Assembly (NCBI GenBank): GCA_029379385.1
Contig: CM055618.1
Coordinates: forward strand, 19,197,071-19,261,070
Origin: Quillaja saponaria
Taxonomy: Eukaryota; Streptophyta; Magnoliopsida; Fabales; Quillajaceae
Direction: 5' to 3'
Length of the DNA: 64,000 bases
Shown: positions 13,769-24,499 of the stretch, piece by piece
Numbering within the stretch: the first letter of the stretch is position 1
Layout of the letters: each line of letters starts with the position of its first letter
The notes under the pieces: generated by a model
Seen by the model: only the letters and a program-made list of their open reading frames with translations
Told to the model about the DNA's origin: nothing
The model's database searches: none
Made by a program: the position numbers and the translations under genes

Positions 13769-14086
13769 GTAAGCGTCTTCTCCCGCATAAGCTTCCCTGA
13801 AGAAGCTAACAAGAAGAGAAAGCTATCCTCTTCTACTGAAGCAGCCAATACCCCTATCTCTTCAACTCATCACAACTATGCTACAAATGGGTATTACGAC
13901 GATTACATATCTGGTTCGGGCAAGACAGTAAGCGTCTTCTCTCGCATAAGCTTCCCTGAAGGAGAACTCAACAAGAAGAGAAAGCTCTCCTCTTCCAAGG
14001 AAGCAGCAAATCCCCCTACCTCCTCAGATCATCACAAATATGCTGCGTATGGGTATTACGACAATTACAAATCCAGCTCGAGCAAG
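13769..14086 (+). repeat. Tandem 159-bp internal duplication (SVFSRISFPE module)
   Basis: GTAAGCGTCTTC begins at 13769 and again at 13928, giving two 53-codon units. Each carries VSVFSRISFPE, NKKRKLSSS, EAAN and a GYYD tail. The parent gene has this module once, at about 11044-11215. Both units stay in frame, so the duplication kept the open reading frame. Confidence 0.85.
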
Positions 14087-14332
14087 GGTGTCTCATCAAG
14101 TGGCAGAGGGAGGAAGAGTACTGCAGTATTTTATGGATTGAGCGATGATGAGCGGCATTTCAAGAGGAGGCCATCAAGGTACGAGCCAACACCACTGCCT
14201 CCCCAGGAGCCGCATTTCAAGAAAAGGCCGTCAAGGTACAAGCCGGTACTGTGGCCACTGCCGCCTCCCCGGGCAGAGGGGAAGGAGAAAGGAAGGCATT
14301 CAAGAAGATCAAGGGAGCGAAAGCATAAATAA

Positions 14333-14991
14333 GGCAGTAGATTATGTTGGAATGGCCTTTCAGAAGGCGCTCCTCCACTACCAAATTCTCCGCCAAAGTT
14401 GTTTTGCCATAAAATCAATATATCTAGGTATACCACCGGTTGACAAATCATTATCCATAATCAGCCGACAATACTTCACATTGTTTAACCTTCATTGAAT
14501 GAAATTGTTCTGGTTCCATTAACGGGGGTTATAAATATATTTCATATGAAATGAGAAAGAGGAAAAGAAAGAGTAACACGAGAACCCCAATCACAAGTAA
14601 CATCTATTTTTTATTGAGCCACGCATTTCAGCTAAGTTGGGATACCATAGTTATAATGAACAAAAGCAAGAATACAGCAACTATCCACTAAGCATATTCT
14701 AGTGAAAGCACCACAGATGGACTTCATAACATAGAGAACAGAGAGTTGGAACTTTTCGTCCCACACATGAAACATATATAAAAATAGACTATGACTCCAT
14801 GGGTTTATAAACAAGAACCTTCCCAATATCATGAATAGTGTTCCTGAAAAAAAAGGGAGAAAGGAAGAAATAATGTAGATTAGTAAGAAAGTAATGTAAG
14901 GGCAGAATGCAGACTCGGTTTATATAAACACACATACACTGAAAAGGGAGACAAATAAAACTGAACCAGTCATATTGCTTATAAAAATGAG
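14333..14991. other. Intergenic, no gene seen
   Basis: It follows the stop of the duplicated remnant. The bases after the stop do not resemble the parent gene's 3' UTR for long. No coding or RNA feature can be supported. Confidence 0.5.
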
Positions 14992-16114
14992 TAAATTATG
15001 CTCTATTTTCTTTAAGTTTACAGAAATGACACTAATGTACAAAATTTAGACTGTATGACACTTCTTTCCCTTGATGAATGAAAAACTAATGGTGTTAAAA
15101 ATAATTTCAAAAAATAAAAATAAAAAATTCCACATTTTTCATCAAAGTACTAAAATGTCAATGTCTTATTTTTTATTTTTTTTCTTCATAACAATACATT
15201 ATGCTAAGCTTAATTTTTTTTTTAATTAATTTTTTTTCTTTCTAATAAAATAAATTATACATATATATAAGTGAACTAGTATTTCTTAGTCATGCCTAAA
15301 AAAATAAAAAACTTATAATACTATTAAAAAGTCATAAATCTTAACTCTACAAATCAAACAAGTAACTATAAGATTTTTGTTCAAAGAAGTCTTAAATATT
15401 AAAAGAAAATATTTTCTTATCACTTTCACCTTTGTACTTTTAATTTTTTTGTCAAAATATTAATTAAATTGTAAAAAAATTCAAAAAAACATATAATAGC
15501 AATTTAAAAAATTAATAAAATTTTAATATAATTATTAATGAAAGAAAAATAATTCATAAAGTTATAATTGAATATTTTCATCCTCTCATTTCACAAAAAA
15601 TTATTTTCAAGACTAGATTTATGTATATCACTTGTTTAACCTTTTTTTTTTTTAACAAAGGATTGAATTTATCTTTTAAATTCATACAAGTTTTTATTTT
15701 AGAATTCATATTATGATAAAATAAAGAAACAATTCAAACCTATTAACATTAAAATTAAAATTAAAATTTACTTGTATATGTGTAAAATATGTTCTTTTTT
15801 ATCTTATTAAAAAAATAATATATTAACATTAAGCAAGTTGAGTTAAAATATAAATCTATTAAGACTAAGAAACTAAAAATAAGTGGTTATATAGAAGTAA
15901 AAAAAATTAAGCATTTCTTACTCATTTGAAAAGAAAAAAAATAAAATATTTTAGTACTTTGACGATAAAATTGAGGATTTGTAGTATTTTTTTCAAAATT
16001 ATTTTTTAACACTATTAGTTTTTCATCCATCTAAGGAATGAGTGTGTCATAATCCCCAAAATTCGGACCTTAATGTCATTTTAGTAAATTTCAGGGGAGT
16101 GGAATGTAATTTAT
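14992..16114. mobile_element. Non-autonomous element with long imperfect terminal inverted repeats
   Basis: The left arm (14992 to about 15150) is an imperfect inverted copy of the right arm (about 15955 to 16114). Matching cores include TAAATTA at the tips, ATGACA, and GATGAATGAAAAACTAATGG against GATGGATGAAAAACTAATAG. The interior is extremely AT-rich and non-coding. The arms are about 150 bases, longer than usual for hAT, which suggests a Mutator-like MITE. I could not define a target-site duplication, so the superfamily is uncertain and the ends may be off by several bases. Confidence 0.7.
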
Positions 16115-16622
16115 AATAAACGATTAACTGCAAACCCTGACCTCAAATCAGAGACATTTGATATGTTTTTCTATAGAAAACCAATTCCAATATGACTATC
16201 ACCAAATTTTACAGCAAAGAAATCAATAAATCCCCTATCTCCACCCCTAATCCCACAAGGAAAGAAAAGTAAGCCAGAGAATCTGTTAATGAACTGGAAG
16301 AGTAAACTAAGGAAACATTTTTGTTTCAAATTGTCAATTATCCAAAGAGCAAAATCTGGTAGTATGCTCTGTACCAGGTCTCCTAGTATGGTAAAAACTA
16401 ACTAAATTCAGAAATTATAAGTGATTATATATCTACAAGAATCTCCAAATTCAAAAATCTATAATTTACAAATTTCTCTGTTGTATCATCTAAGATGATC
16501 CGCCAAGTGTTTTCTTCCATCCAAGAAACATATTAAAATACTATTTGAATCTGAGGAAAAGAGGACTTGAAAAGAAAGTAAGGAACATCAGAATCTGAAG
16601 TACCAACATACAAATATACTGG
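16115..16622. other. Intergenic between two transposons
   Basis: AT-rich sequence with no gene, RNA or repeat that I can support. Confidence 0.5.
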
Positions 16623-16887
16623 CGTTTGGGTAGGGGTGAGCAGGAACCGCCTAAACCCAACAACCCGAACCGGAATCGAACCGATTGACCCGATATCTGA
16701 CAACTCGAGCCCGTGGTCGATTTTTGTCGGGTTGTCATGCCTATGTTATGTCGGTTCGATTGATTGTTTCGGTCATGGAATTTTCCAGGGTTCGGATAAC
16801 CGACCCGAACCGAAATACATATATATATATTTTTTAGTATTTGAAAATTAAAAAATTACCTAATACCTAATACCCTATCTCAAACTC

Positions 16888-17380
16888 ACCTCTGTGCGAC
16901 TGTGACTCCTTGCTCTGGTTCACTCGTTCTTTCCACTGCCTGAGCATCGTTCCCAAACCCCAGTCCCAGCCCACGGCAGGCGGCAGCCATCGTTCTCAGT
17001 CCCAGCCGGCAGCAGCCATACTCCATCGTTCCCGGTCCCAGAAGTCTGCGACTGTGACTTCTTGCTCTGGACCTCTGGTTCACTCGTTCTTTCCCACTGT
17101 CGGAGCATCGTTCCCAGACCCTAGTCCCAGCCTGCGGCAGACAACGGACCATCATTCTCAGTCCCAGCCGGCAGCAACCATACTCCATCGTTCCCAGTCC
17201 CAGAAGTCTGCGACTATGACTTCTTGCTCTGGACCTCTGGTTCACTCGTTCTTTCCCACTGTCGGAGCATCGTTCCCAGACCCTAGTCCCAGCCTGCGGC
17301 AGACGACAGCCATCGTTCTTAGTCCCAGCCGACAGCAGCCATACTCCATCGTTCCCAGTCCCAGAAGTCTGAAGCGCAAG
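16888..17380 (+). repeat. Tandem array of ~160-bp units in the hAT 5' region
   Basis: About three copies of a C-rich unit. GAAGTCTG recurs at 17041, 17203 and 17363, spacings of 162 and 160 bases; a slightly shorter first copy precedes. Each unit contains CTGGTTCACTCGTTC and several CATCGTTC-CCAGTCCCAG motifs. Long open frames on both strands here are artefacts of the repeat. It lies between the 5' terminus and the transposase start, in the leader or promoter of the element. Confidence 0.85.
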
Positions 17381-18122
17381 CAGTCAACTAGATCCAATCC
17401 TCTTGATCTCTAACCCAGTTCTCTACCAGACCCAGTCAACCATCGTTCGCAATCCCAACCAGACCCATCGTTCCCAGCTGCCATCACCCTATTCTTCTTC
17501 CTCTTGTTCCATTTGAAGCTAAAGACGTGAAGATCTGCTCCATCAATCCATCAGTTCGGGAAGTCTGAATCTGAAGCTTAGCAATCAGCCAGTCCTCGAT
17601 TTCCTCTCGATTAAGTCTGAAGTTGAAGATCTTCTCCTCTTGTGCTCACTGCTCAGCCAGTCAGTACTCTAATTTCTCACTTTTCAATTTTGTTGTTTTG
17701 TGTTTGTTGTATTTAGTTACTTGTTATTCATGAATTTTGAATTGGGAATAAAGTATCTGGAGCTTTAGGAAGGCAATTAGACTTGGTAAGGCAGAGAATA
17801 AAACTTGAGTGCGAGATATCATTGTTCCTTTTGGACTTTGGTTGTAAGGGAGTTCAATAATCAAGTGGCTTCGGTCAATGACTCAATGTTAGTGATCCAA
17901 GCCATCGTTAGTATAGAACCCAAACTATAAATCAAAAATGTATATAATTGATAGTTTTTTGAATTCCTAGAATTTATTATATCAAAGTGATCCTATAAGC
18001 TGTAACATGGTATATTTACAACAACTCAACTAATTATATATACATTAGTTAATTAGTATTTTACATTTTACCAAGATTCTTATTGTTGTATTCTTATGGT
18101 ATGTTTTAATTTTGATTCATAG

Positions 18123-20272
18123 ATGGATGATACTCGAGGGATACCATTGGATCCATATGAAGTTGAGATGTTGTCTGATTCTGAAAATGATTTAGAAGCA
18201 TCAAATTCAGACCAAGTGGGCAACAAATCCAAGAGAAAAGCATTTTCAAAGCCTCCTTTGGCAGGTAAGAAAAGGGCCAAATCATCTTAGGTTTGGGAAC
18301 ACTTCACACATGTTGAGGGTACTTCTGGACTTAATCGTATATCTGCATGTAATTGGTGTGGAATTACTTATGCTTCTCATTCTAAGAAAAATGGAAACAC
18401 TAATTTGGGGACACACTTGAAGTATCAATGCAAGAAATTTCCTAAACATTTAGTGCCTTGGCTGGGATAAAGGTCAAACTGTTTTAACTGGTTATGCTAC
18501 AAAAAAAGATGAGGGGGCGAAATGAAGTAAGTAGCGGGGAGAAGTACTATTTGGAAGTGTTTCTGACAAGTATAATGAGAGGGCATGTAGGGAAGCTGTG
18601 GCTAGGTATATCATAATGAATGAACTACCTTTTAGTCATGTTGAAACGGAGGGATTTCGTATGCTTGTAAGTCAATTGTGCCCTAAAATGCATGTAACCT
18701 CTAGGTGGACAATGGCTAGAGACATTTACAAGTTTTTTTTGACTGAAAAGCATAAATTATAAAGGTGGCTGGTTAATAACAAGCAAAGGGTTTCACTCAC
18801 AACCGATTGTTAGACTTCGGTTCAAAACATGAACTATTTGTGTTTGACTGGTCATTTTATTGACAATGAATGGAAGTTGCATAAGAGAATCTTAAACTTT
18901 TGTGTACTTGTTGATCACAGGGGTAAGACTATTGGAAAGACTATTGAGGGGTGCTTGTTGGATTGGGGTATAGACATGGTCTTTTGTGTTACAGTAGACA
19001 ATGCTTCTTCAAATGATGGGGCAGTTAGTTACTTAGCTGATAAAGTTACTAATTGGGGAGGGTCTGTTTTGAATGGAGACTTGATGCATGTTAGGTGTTG
19101 TGCACACATACTTAATCTAATTGTCCATGATGGCTTGAAAGAATTGGACATGTCTGTGCTTAGAAGTTCGAACATCTATTAAGTATGTTAAGTCTTCATC
19201 TTCAAGGATGATGAGATTTAAAAAATGTGCAGAAGCAGAGAAGATTTGTACTAAGGCATTTGTGAGTTTGGATGTACCTACAAGGTGGAACTCCACATTC
19301 TTAATGTTGGATTCAGCTGTGAAGCATGAAAAAACCTTTAATAGGTTAAAGATAGAGGATGGTCAATATAGAAGTGAGTTTGAGAATGATGCTAAGTTAG
19401 GAAAGTCCACTCCTACTAGTGAAGATTGGGAAAAAGCTAAGGTGTTTGTAGAATTTTTAAAGTTTTTTTATGATGTAAGAAATAGAATATCTGGTTCATT
19501 GTATGTTACATCAAATGTATACTTTCATGATTTCTGTGATATATTAGCTTGTATTCAGAAATGGATAGGAAGTGGTAATAAATCACTTGAGAAGATGACA
19601 GTGAGTATGAAAGAAAAACATGACAAGTATTAGGGGTGATATTAATAAAATCAATAACATTTTCTTTGTTTCTTTAGTACTTGACCCTCGATACAAGTTA
19701 AGGTTTATTACTTATGGGTTCAAGAAGTTGTTTGGAGAGGAAGAAGCTGAGTTCATTACATGGAAAGTGAAGGGCACATTGGAAAGATTATTTGACCATT
19801 ATAAGATTTATGAACAAACCAATGAGGAAATGGATGCCTTCTCAAATGATATAACTGCATCTTCTTATTCACGACATGCAAGTTCAAGTGATGATGTTTC
19901 TGGTATCTTTGCCAAGGATTTTATGAATGAAATTACTCAAGAGGAGTCTCTAGCTGGAAAATCTGAGTTGGATAGGTATTATTTGGAGTCACATGAGCCC
20001 ATAACTGAAAAGTTTAAAAGTTTGGAGTGGTGGAAATTAAATTCAGGGAAAGTACAAAGTGTTAAGCAAATTGGCTAAAGATGTTTTGGAGATTCCTATT
20101 ACTACTGTTGCTTCTGAATCAGCTTTTTCTACCAGGAGGTAGAGTACTTGATATATATCGAAGCTCTTTAGAACCAAAGATGGTTGAGGCACTTATTTTC
20201 ACTCAAAATTGGCTTAAGTCTAATCCTTTATCAATAAGTTGCGAAGAATCACCTGAAGAGCAAGAGAAAATA
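18123..20272 (+). pseudogene. hAT transposase (BED finger, RNase H-like core, hATC), degenerate
   Basis: An ATG at 18123 follows a plausible acceptor and opens a protein interrupted at TAG 18288-18290. The next residues form a BED zinc finger (CNWCG...HLKYQC). In-frame stops follow at 18760-18762 (TAA) and 18811-18813 (TAG, where family members have Trp in a TTDCW-type motif). The RNase H-like core lies in 18829-19182 (VTVDNASSNDGA, HVRCCAHILNLIV). Frameshifts occur near 19165, 19620 and 20060-20130. Conserved downstream blocks are PTRWNST, LDPRYKL, LEWWK and the hATC segment ending LEPKMVEALIFTQNWLKS. Plant relatives are the RICESLEEPER-type domesticated hAT proteins. With at least three stops and several frame changes it cannot make transposase. 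Confidence 0.93.
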
Positions 20273-21241
20273 ATTTCAGGTAATAAAAATTTATATAAGA
20301 TGATTTTCAGTGTGTTTAACTTTATATATCCTTACAAGATGTATATTAATTATGTTTTAAAATTTGTATTAGAGTTGTCTGGTTTTGTTCCTGAAGAAAG
20401 CTGCATTCTAGATTGAATGTCATTTGGGAATTGATAACAGTGTTGTTTTTTGAGGTGAGATTTAATTTATCTAATACTCTTTTGTGTTGTAATACTATTT
20501 TATTTGTCTTTCTTATTAAATTCTGTTTTTTTTATTTTTTTATTTGAAGATTGAAGAATTCGATGCTTGTTGAAGTGCTAGAGGATGGAAGCTTGGAGCT
20601 ACTACAACATGCCAACTAATGCTGCCTATGTTTCTTATTTTGTTTTTCTGATTTTTGGATGTTTTGTTATGTTGAATTTAAATTTTTATGTTGTTTTTTG
20701 AAGTTTGAACTTTGATTAGGGATATGTGTATTGTGATATGTGATGACTATTTTGTTTTCGATGTGTTGGGACTAGGTTTTTATAGTTTGGATGTTTTTCT
20801 TGGTAATGAACCATTTCTAATGATGTTTTGCTTATTTTGGATGAATTTTATCACTTTGGACAGGTTATGTTTTCTAATTTTTAGTTATAATGTATTATTT
20901 CATGATTTATTGAGTTTAACTGTTTAAGCAGGTGAATGGATTTTAAAATTATATAATTTAGATTTTTTATGGATTTTTCTTTCAAATTTAGTTGATTTTT
21001 GGTTTTCAATAGGTTAAAATTGATTAAAAAATGAATTTGGGCTTTAACCTTTAGTTTTGGAGGGAAAAAAAAACCACACCATAACCGACCCGAACCGACT
21101 TAGGTCAGTTTTGGAATCGGTTTGGACAACTATACAACCGACATTGTCGGTTGGAGGATTGTAATAATCGACTAGGTCGGTTCGGTTAGTGGATCTCTCA
21201 GAACCGACCAAACCGACCCGATGCTCACCCTTACGTTTGGG

Positions 21242-21799
21242 TATAAAAGGATACACGCATGAATCGTACACACCCATACAGGTTTCAGCTTTCCAATACA
21301 ACTACAAAGTTATAGAAATCCAATAGAACCATTCCTTCAAATCCAACGATAGTAAAATAAAAATATCGCAAGCATTAGCTAATAGATATAACCACATGAA
21401 CCAGTGGAGAACAATTAATGACCAGAAAGAATATCTAGAAACCAGAGTGAAGTCAAAATCTCATACTATAACGAGCACAGACAGCTAACTAAGGACTACA
21501 GTCTCCTATGAAGATATCCAAAACAACTTACTCAGAAAAGTTTTTTGTATTGTGACTATCCTAATTTCCATTGGCCAATGGGTAATGCATATATGATCAT
21601 TCTTAACCTGAACAAATAAGTCAAATCAATATCATAGAATGATGATTTTGTCAGGTAGTACACCACCTTATCAGCCAAATAGGTAACTCCCAGTTACTTG
21701 CTACTGCTAAGTCACTAAGGTCAGACCATGCAAGAAGAGGATAGACAAGTTCATACTTAAATTTCAAATTAATAACATGTTCATACCATTACCTGCGCT
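21242..21799. other. Downstream flank of the dehydratase gene
   Basis: It carries the 3' UTR of the minus-strand dehydratase. No other feature is supported. The hAT element inserted about 560 bases beyond the stop codon. Confidence 0.5.
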
Positions 21800-22576
21800 T
21801 CAAGTCGAATGAGAGGGAATCATCCCAGTTTTCCTGGCATAGGAAAAAATTCCACCGGCCTCAACGACAGGCCCAGCGTCCCCAATTGGCTTCAATTTGT
21901 ACTCCTTCCCAGTAGTATGATTGATCAATTGGATCTCATTGAGCTCAATCGTCACAACGTCCCCTGTCTTGCACTCCTCGCATATCCTCGCCTCCGATTC
22001 CAATGGAAACACCTCACCTGTCGACACTGAATTCCGAAAGAATAGCCGTGAATATGATTCAGCCACTACAGCAGCTACCTCGGATGAGCCTAGAGCTACA
22101 GGAGCGTGCTCACGCGACGAGCCACAGCCGAAGTTGTCGCCAGCAATGACGATGGAATACTTGGTTTTCGTCTCGTTGGGTTCGACGAATCGTGTGGCAT
22201 ATGAAGAAGGTAGGCCAATCAGTGCATAAGACCCTATCTTTTCGTACTCTTCGGGGTTCGAAGGAAAAAATGTCAAATACTCGGCGGGGATTATCTGGTC
22301 GGTGTCTATGTTGTCACCAACGACATAGCATAGGCCATGTAATGTGGTGGAACTGGTGGTGGACGAAGAGGAATAAGAGGAAGATGCGGTGGCGCGCGGG
22401 AACACTGAAGCAAAGCGTTGAGTCAGAGATAGGGTTCGGTAAGTGAGGCGTTTAATTGGGTTTGAAGAAGAGGAAAAATAGATTAACTGAGAAATGGAGG
22501 CCTAGTGATTAAGGTAAGATGACTTTCGAGAGGAAGTAAAGCTAGGGATCTGTGAGATAGACACGGAGGCTGCCAT
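21800..22576 (-). CDS. 3-isopropylmalate dehydratase small subunit, plastid (nonsense codon in transit peptide)
   Basis: A single-exon gene whose mature part (about 22390 down to the TGA at 21800-21802) is intact. It has VGDNIDTDQIIPAEYL, GDNFGCGSSREHAP and SRLFFRNSVSTGEVFPLES, the LeuD/IPMI small-subunit signature. With the large subunit it isomerises 2-isopropylmalate to 3-isopropylmalate in leucine synthesis, and some paralogues act in methionine chain elongation for glucosinolates. The natural start is ATG at 22574-22576, giving MAASVSISQIPSFTSSRKSS, a Ser-rich plastid transit peptide. TAG then interrupts at codon 25 (22502-22504), in the same frame as everything downstream. Without that codon the protein would be 258 residues, near the family's usual ~250. 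No in-frame ATG lies between that stop and the mature domain. Either one base differs from the functional allele or the gene is newly inactivated. Confidence 0.85.
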
Positions 22577-23827
22577 GGCTACTGGTCAAATTGGAAAATT
22601 TTGATTCTCCGCCAAGAAAAAGAAGAAAGTAGACGAAAGGATGGGAATTTTGTTGGTGAAGTGAATTACACTGAAATCAATCAAGTTCACTGGTATTTAT
22701 AAATTATACAGGCAGCCTAACCACTGGGATGGACCTTTTATAAAATAAATAAATAAATAAAACAACCTTAAAAGCTGGCATTAAGTTAAAGATTTAAATA
22801 AATTTCTAAGGAATTCGAGGTTAAATTTATAAATTCATTTATGAGTACGTGGTTGATCTCCAAAAATTAGAAATTCAATTCCTCATATGATTCAATTGAG
22901 AAGACCAACTTGAGCCAGTAATTAATAAGTATTTGTAATATCAAGAATTCGAATCCAGCAAAAAAACTTCATATCTACTCCCTCTAATAAAAATTAGGCT
23001 CATATCCTTTCATGAAAAAAAAATAATAATAATAAATAATAAATAAAATTCAATTGCCTAACTTTCAAAATATGATTTCAAAAATAATCTTATTTTACTT
23101 TTAAATTCTATATGTTAATTTTTTTTATCAATTTTCTCCCTAAAAAGCCTTCTAAATTTTAATAAATTGTGGTATTGGCTATCAATAATCACTTTATAGG
23201 TTATATATTTGTTAAATGAACTCAAGAACATATAGATTAAATTTTAATTTAAATGTACAATTTAATTTAATTATTCAAGTAACTAATTGTACGTATATCA
23301 CATTGACTCAAATAGAAATAACTTTTGAAACATAATTGGAGATAAAAAATTTGTCTCATGTATCATTCCGCTTAATCTATATTGGTGATAGTAATTTTAG
23401 CAAACATTTCACTGACTATTCCCTTCTAACATTGCTATGCTTCCCTGAAACACAAGTCACTGCAATTTCTAATTGGACCAATACCACAGACTTCTTTCTC
23501 CATTTGTTTCACAATTCTCTACAAATCTTCCCTACCCACCCACTACAAATAAGTCATAGGACATGAACTATATTATATCATATGATAGAATTCAATTTTT
23601 TTTAAGGGATCGACCAAGAAAAAACGATAATTTCTGCGGTACATGAATGAATTATAAAAGCATACCAAAAATTAAAGACGGATAAATTTATTTCATCCAT
23701 AGAAAGTGCAATTATAATTAAAACAATAATATCTCAATGTAAACAGAAAATTAAACAACTGAAAAAGAAAAATATAGAATTTTGAACATGGGAGGAATGA
23801 TTCAGACTCTTTTTCACTGCCTCACAC
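22577..23827. other. Intergenic AT-rich region
   Basis: It contains the dehydratase promoter at its left end and the 3' UTR of the minus-strand MYB-like gene at its right end. In between is AT-rich sequence without supported genes. Confidence 0.5.
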
Positions 23828-24440
23828 TCAATTTCCGCGATTTGCCTTCCGATAATAATTATAAGCATGACCTGCGACTTGCTTGTTTGTCCTAGTTTTC
23901 ACAAACTCTTGAGAAATTTGTTTCCATTTGCCTCTGCCGTATTCAAGTAGTCCCTCCAAAAATAAACTGATGCATAATATAAAAAACACGATTTAAATAA
24001 ATATATATATTTTGATGAAATAATAAATAAAATAAAAATTACCTATGCTCTTCTGATGACCAACGGTTTCTGTTTTGCAGTACAATCTGATGATTTTCGT
24101 TGATCTGGACATTTACATCATGAAGTTCAGGTATAATAATTGCCATTGGTTCTTGTTGAATCTGCTCAACAATTGGTACCTGTTGAATCAGCTCAACAAC
24201 TGGTGCTTCTTGAATCTGCTCAATAATTGGTGCGTCTTGAATAATCGAATTTTGTGTTAATTGAGACGCTTCAAATAAAGATGAAAACTCATATAACATT
24301 TCATCCATATTTAAATTGATATCATATAAAGGTAAATCACGATAATTTTCACCGGGCATCATAGAGGCTAACGGCTCAATATCAATCGGCTCACTAATCT
24401 CCATAGCCATATTCATTGGCTCACTCAGCACCATAATCAT
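23828..24440 (-). CDS. Small single-repeat MYB/SANT transcription factor, divergent SHAQKYF type
   Basis: Two exons on the minus strand: 24440-24043 and 23966-23828, joined AG|T across a 76-base intron, give 178 residues. The C-terminal SANT repeat reads RWSSEEHSLFLEGLLEYGRG, then KWKQISQEFVKTRTNKQVAG, then HAYNYYRKANRGN and stop. The classic helix-3 motif VASHAQKYF of DIVARICATA/MYBS-type proteins is replaced by VAGHAYNYY. The first 125 residues are acidic and low in complexity. They contain three tandem units of the type aP(I/V)(I/V)E(Q/L)IQ (around 24165-24240), perhaps an activation or interaction segment. No other DNA-binding domain is present. The SANT frame across the splice supports a real gene; its target genes are unknown. 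Confidence 0.75.
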
Positions 24441-24499
24441 AAACTTTTCAATATTTTTACTTTCTTTGCTCTATACCTCACAAATACATATTATATGAA

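Larger units (their letters stand above)
11742..14332 (+). pseudogene. Rearranged partial duplicate of AIM24 tail plus PQT3-like gene
   Basis: Blocks match the upstream pair in the same order: 11742-12045 to about 2597-3215 (AIM24 3' end), 12660-12915 to about 4305-4720 (PQT3-like leader), 12916-13065 to about 8658-8795, 13066-13505 to about 9045-9560, 13506-13533 to about 9598-9625, and 13760-14332 to 11030-11376. The DWNN, zinc-knuckle and RING exons are missing, so no ligase can be made. Position 12046-12600 is an AT-rich insert. The last exon, from the acceptor before 13511 to the stop at 14332, remains open for about 270 codons. It holds an expanded Ala-Asp-Trp repeat and a doubled KVSVFSRISFPE module. 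Whether it is transcribed cannot be told from the sequence. Confidence 0.88.
16631..21233 (+). mobile_element. Full-length, inactive hAT transposon
   Basis: The element is 4603 bases. It is flanked by an exact 8-bp target-site duplication, CGTTTGGG, at 16623-16630 and 21234-21241. Its ends are TAGGGGTGAGCA and, inverted from the right, TAAGGGTGAGCA: 12-bp terminal inverted repeats with one mismatch. Subterminal zones (16650-16815 and 21070-21220) are crowded with CCGAACCG / CCGACCCG motifs in both orientations, as expected for transposase binding sites in plant hAT elements. The interior holds a tandem array and a transposase broken by stops and frameshifts. The 8-bp duplication, terminal sequence and transposase type agree on the hAT superfamily. 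Confidence 0.96.

Noticed and set aside
13551..13848. Open frames on both strands across the GCGGAT repeat
   Set aside because: They arise because a 12-bp unit has no stop in any frame; only the plus frame continues the PQT3-like sequence.
16886..17413. Long open frames on both strands in the C-rich tandem array
   Set aside because: Repeat artefacts with no domain, lying upstream of the transposase.
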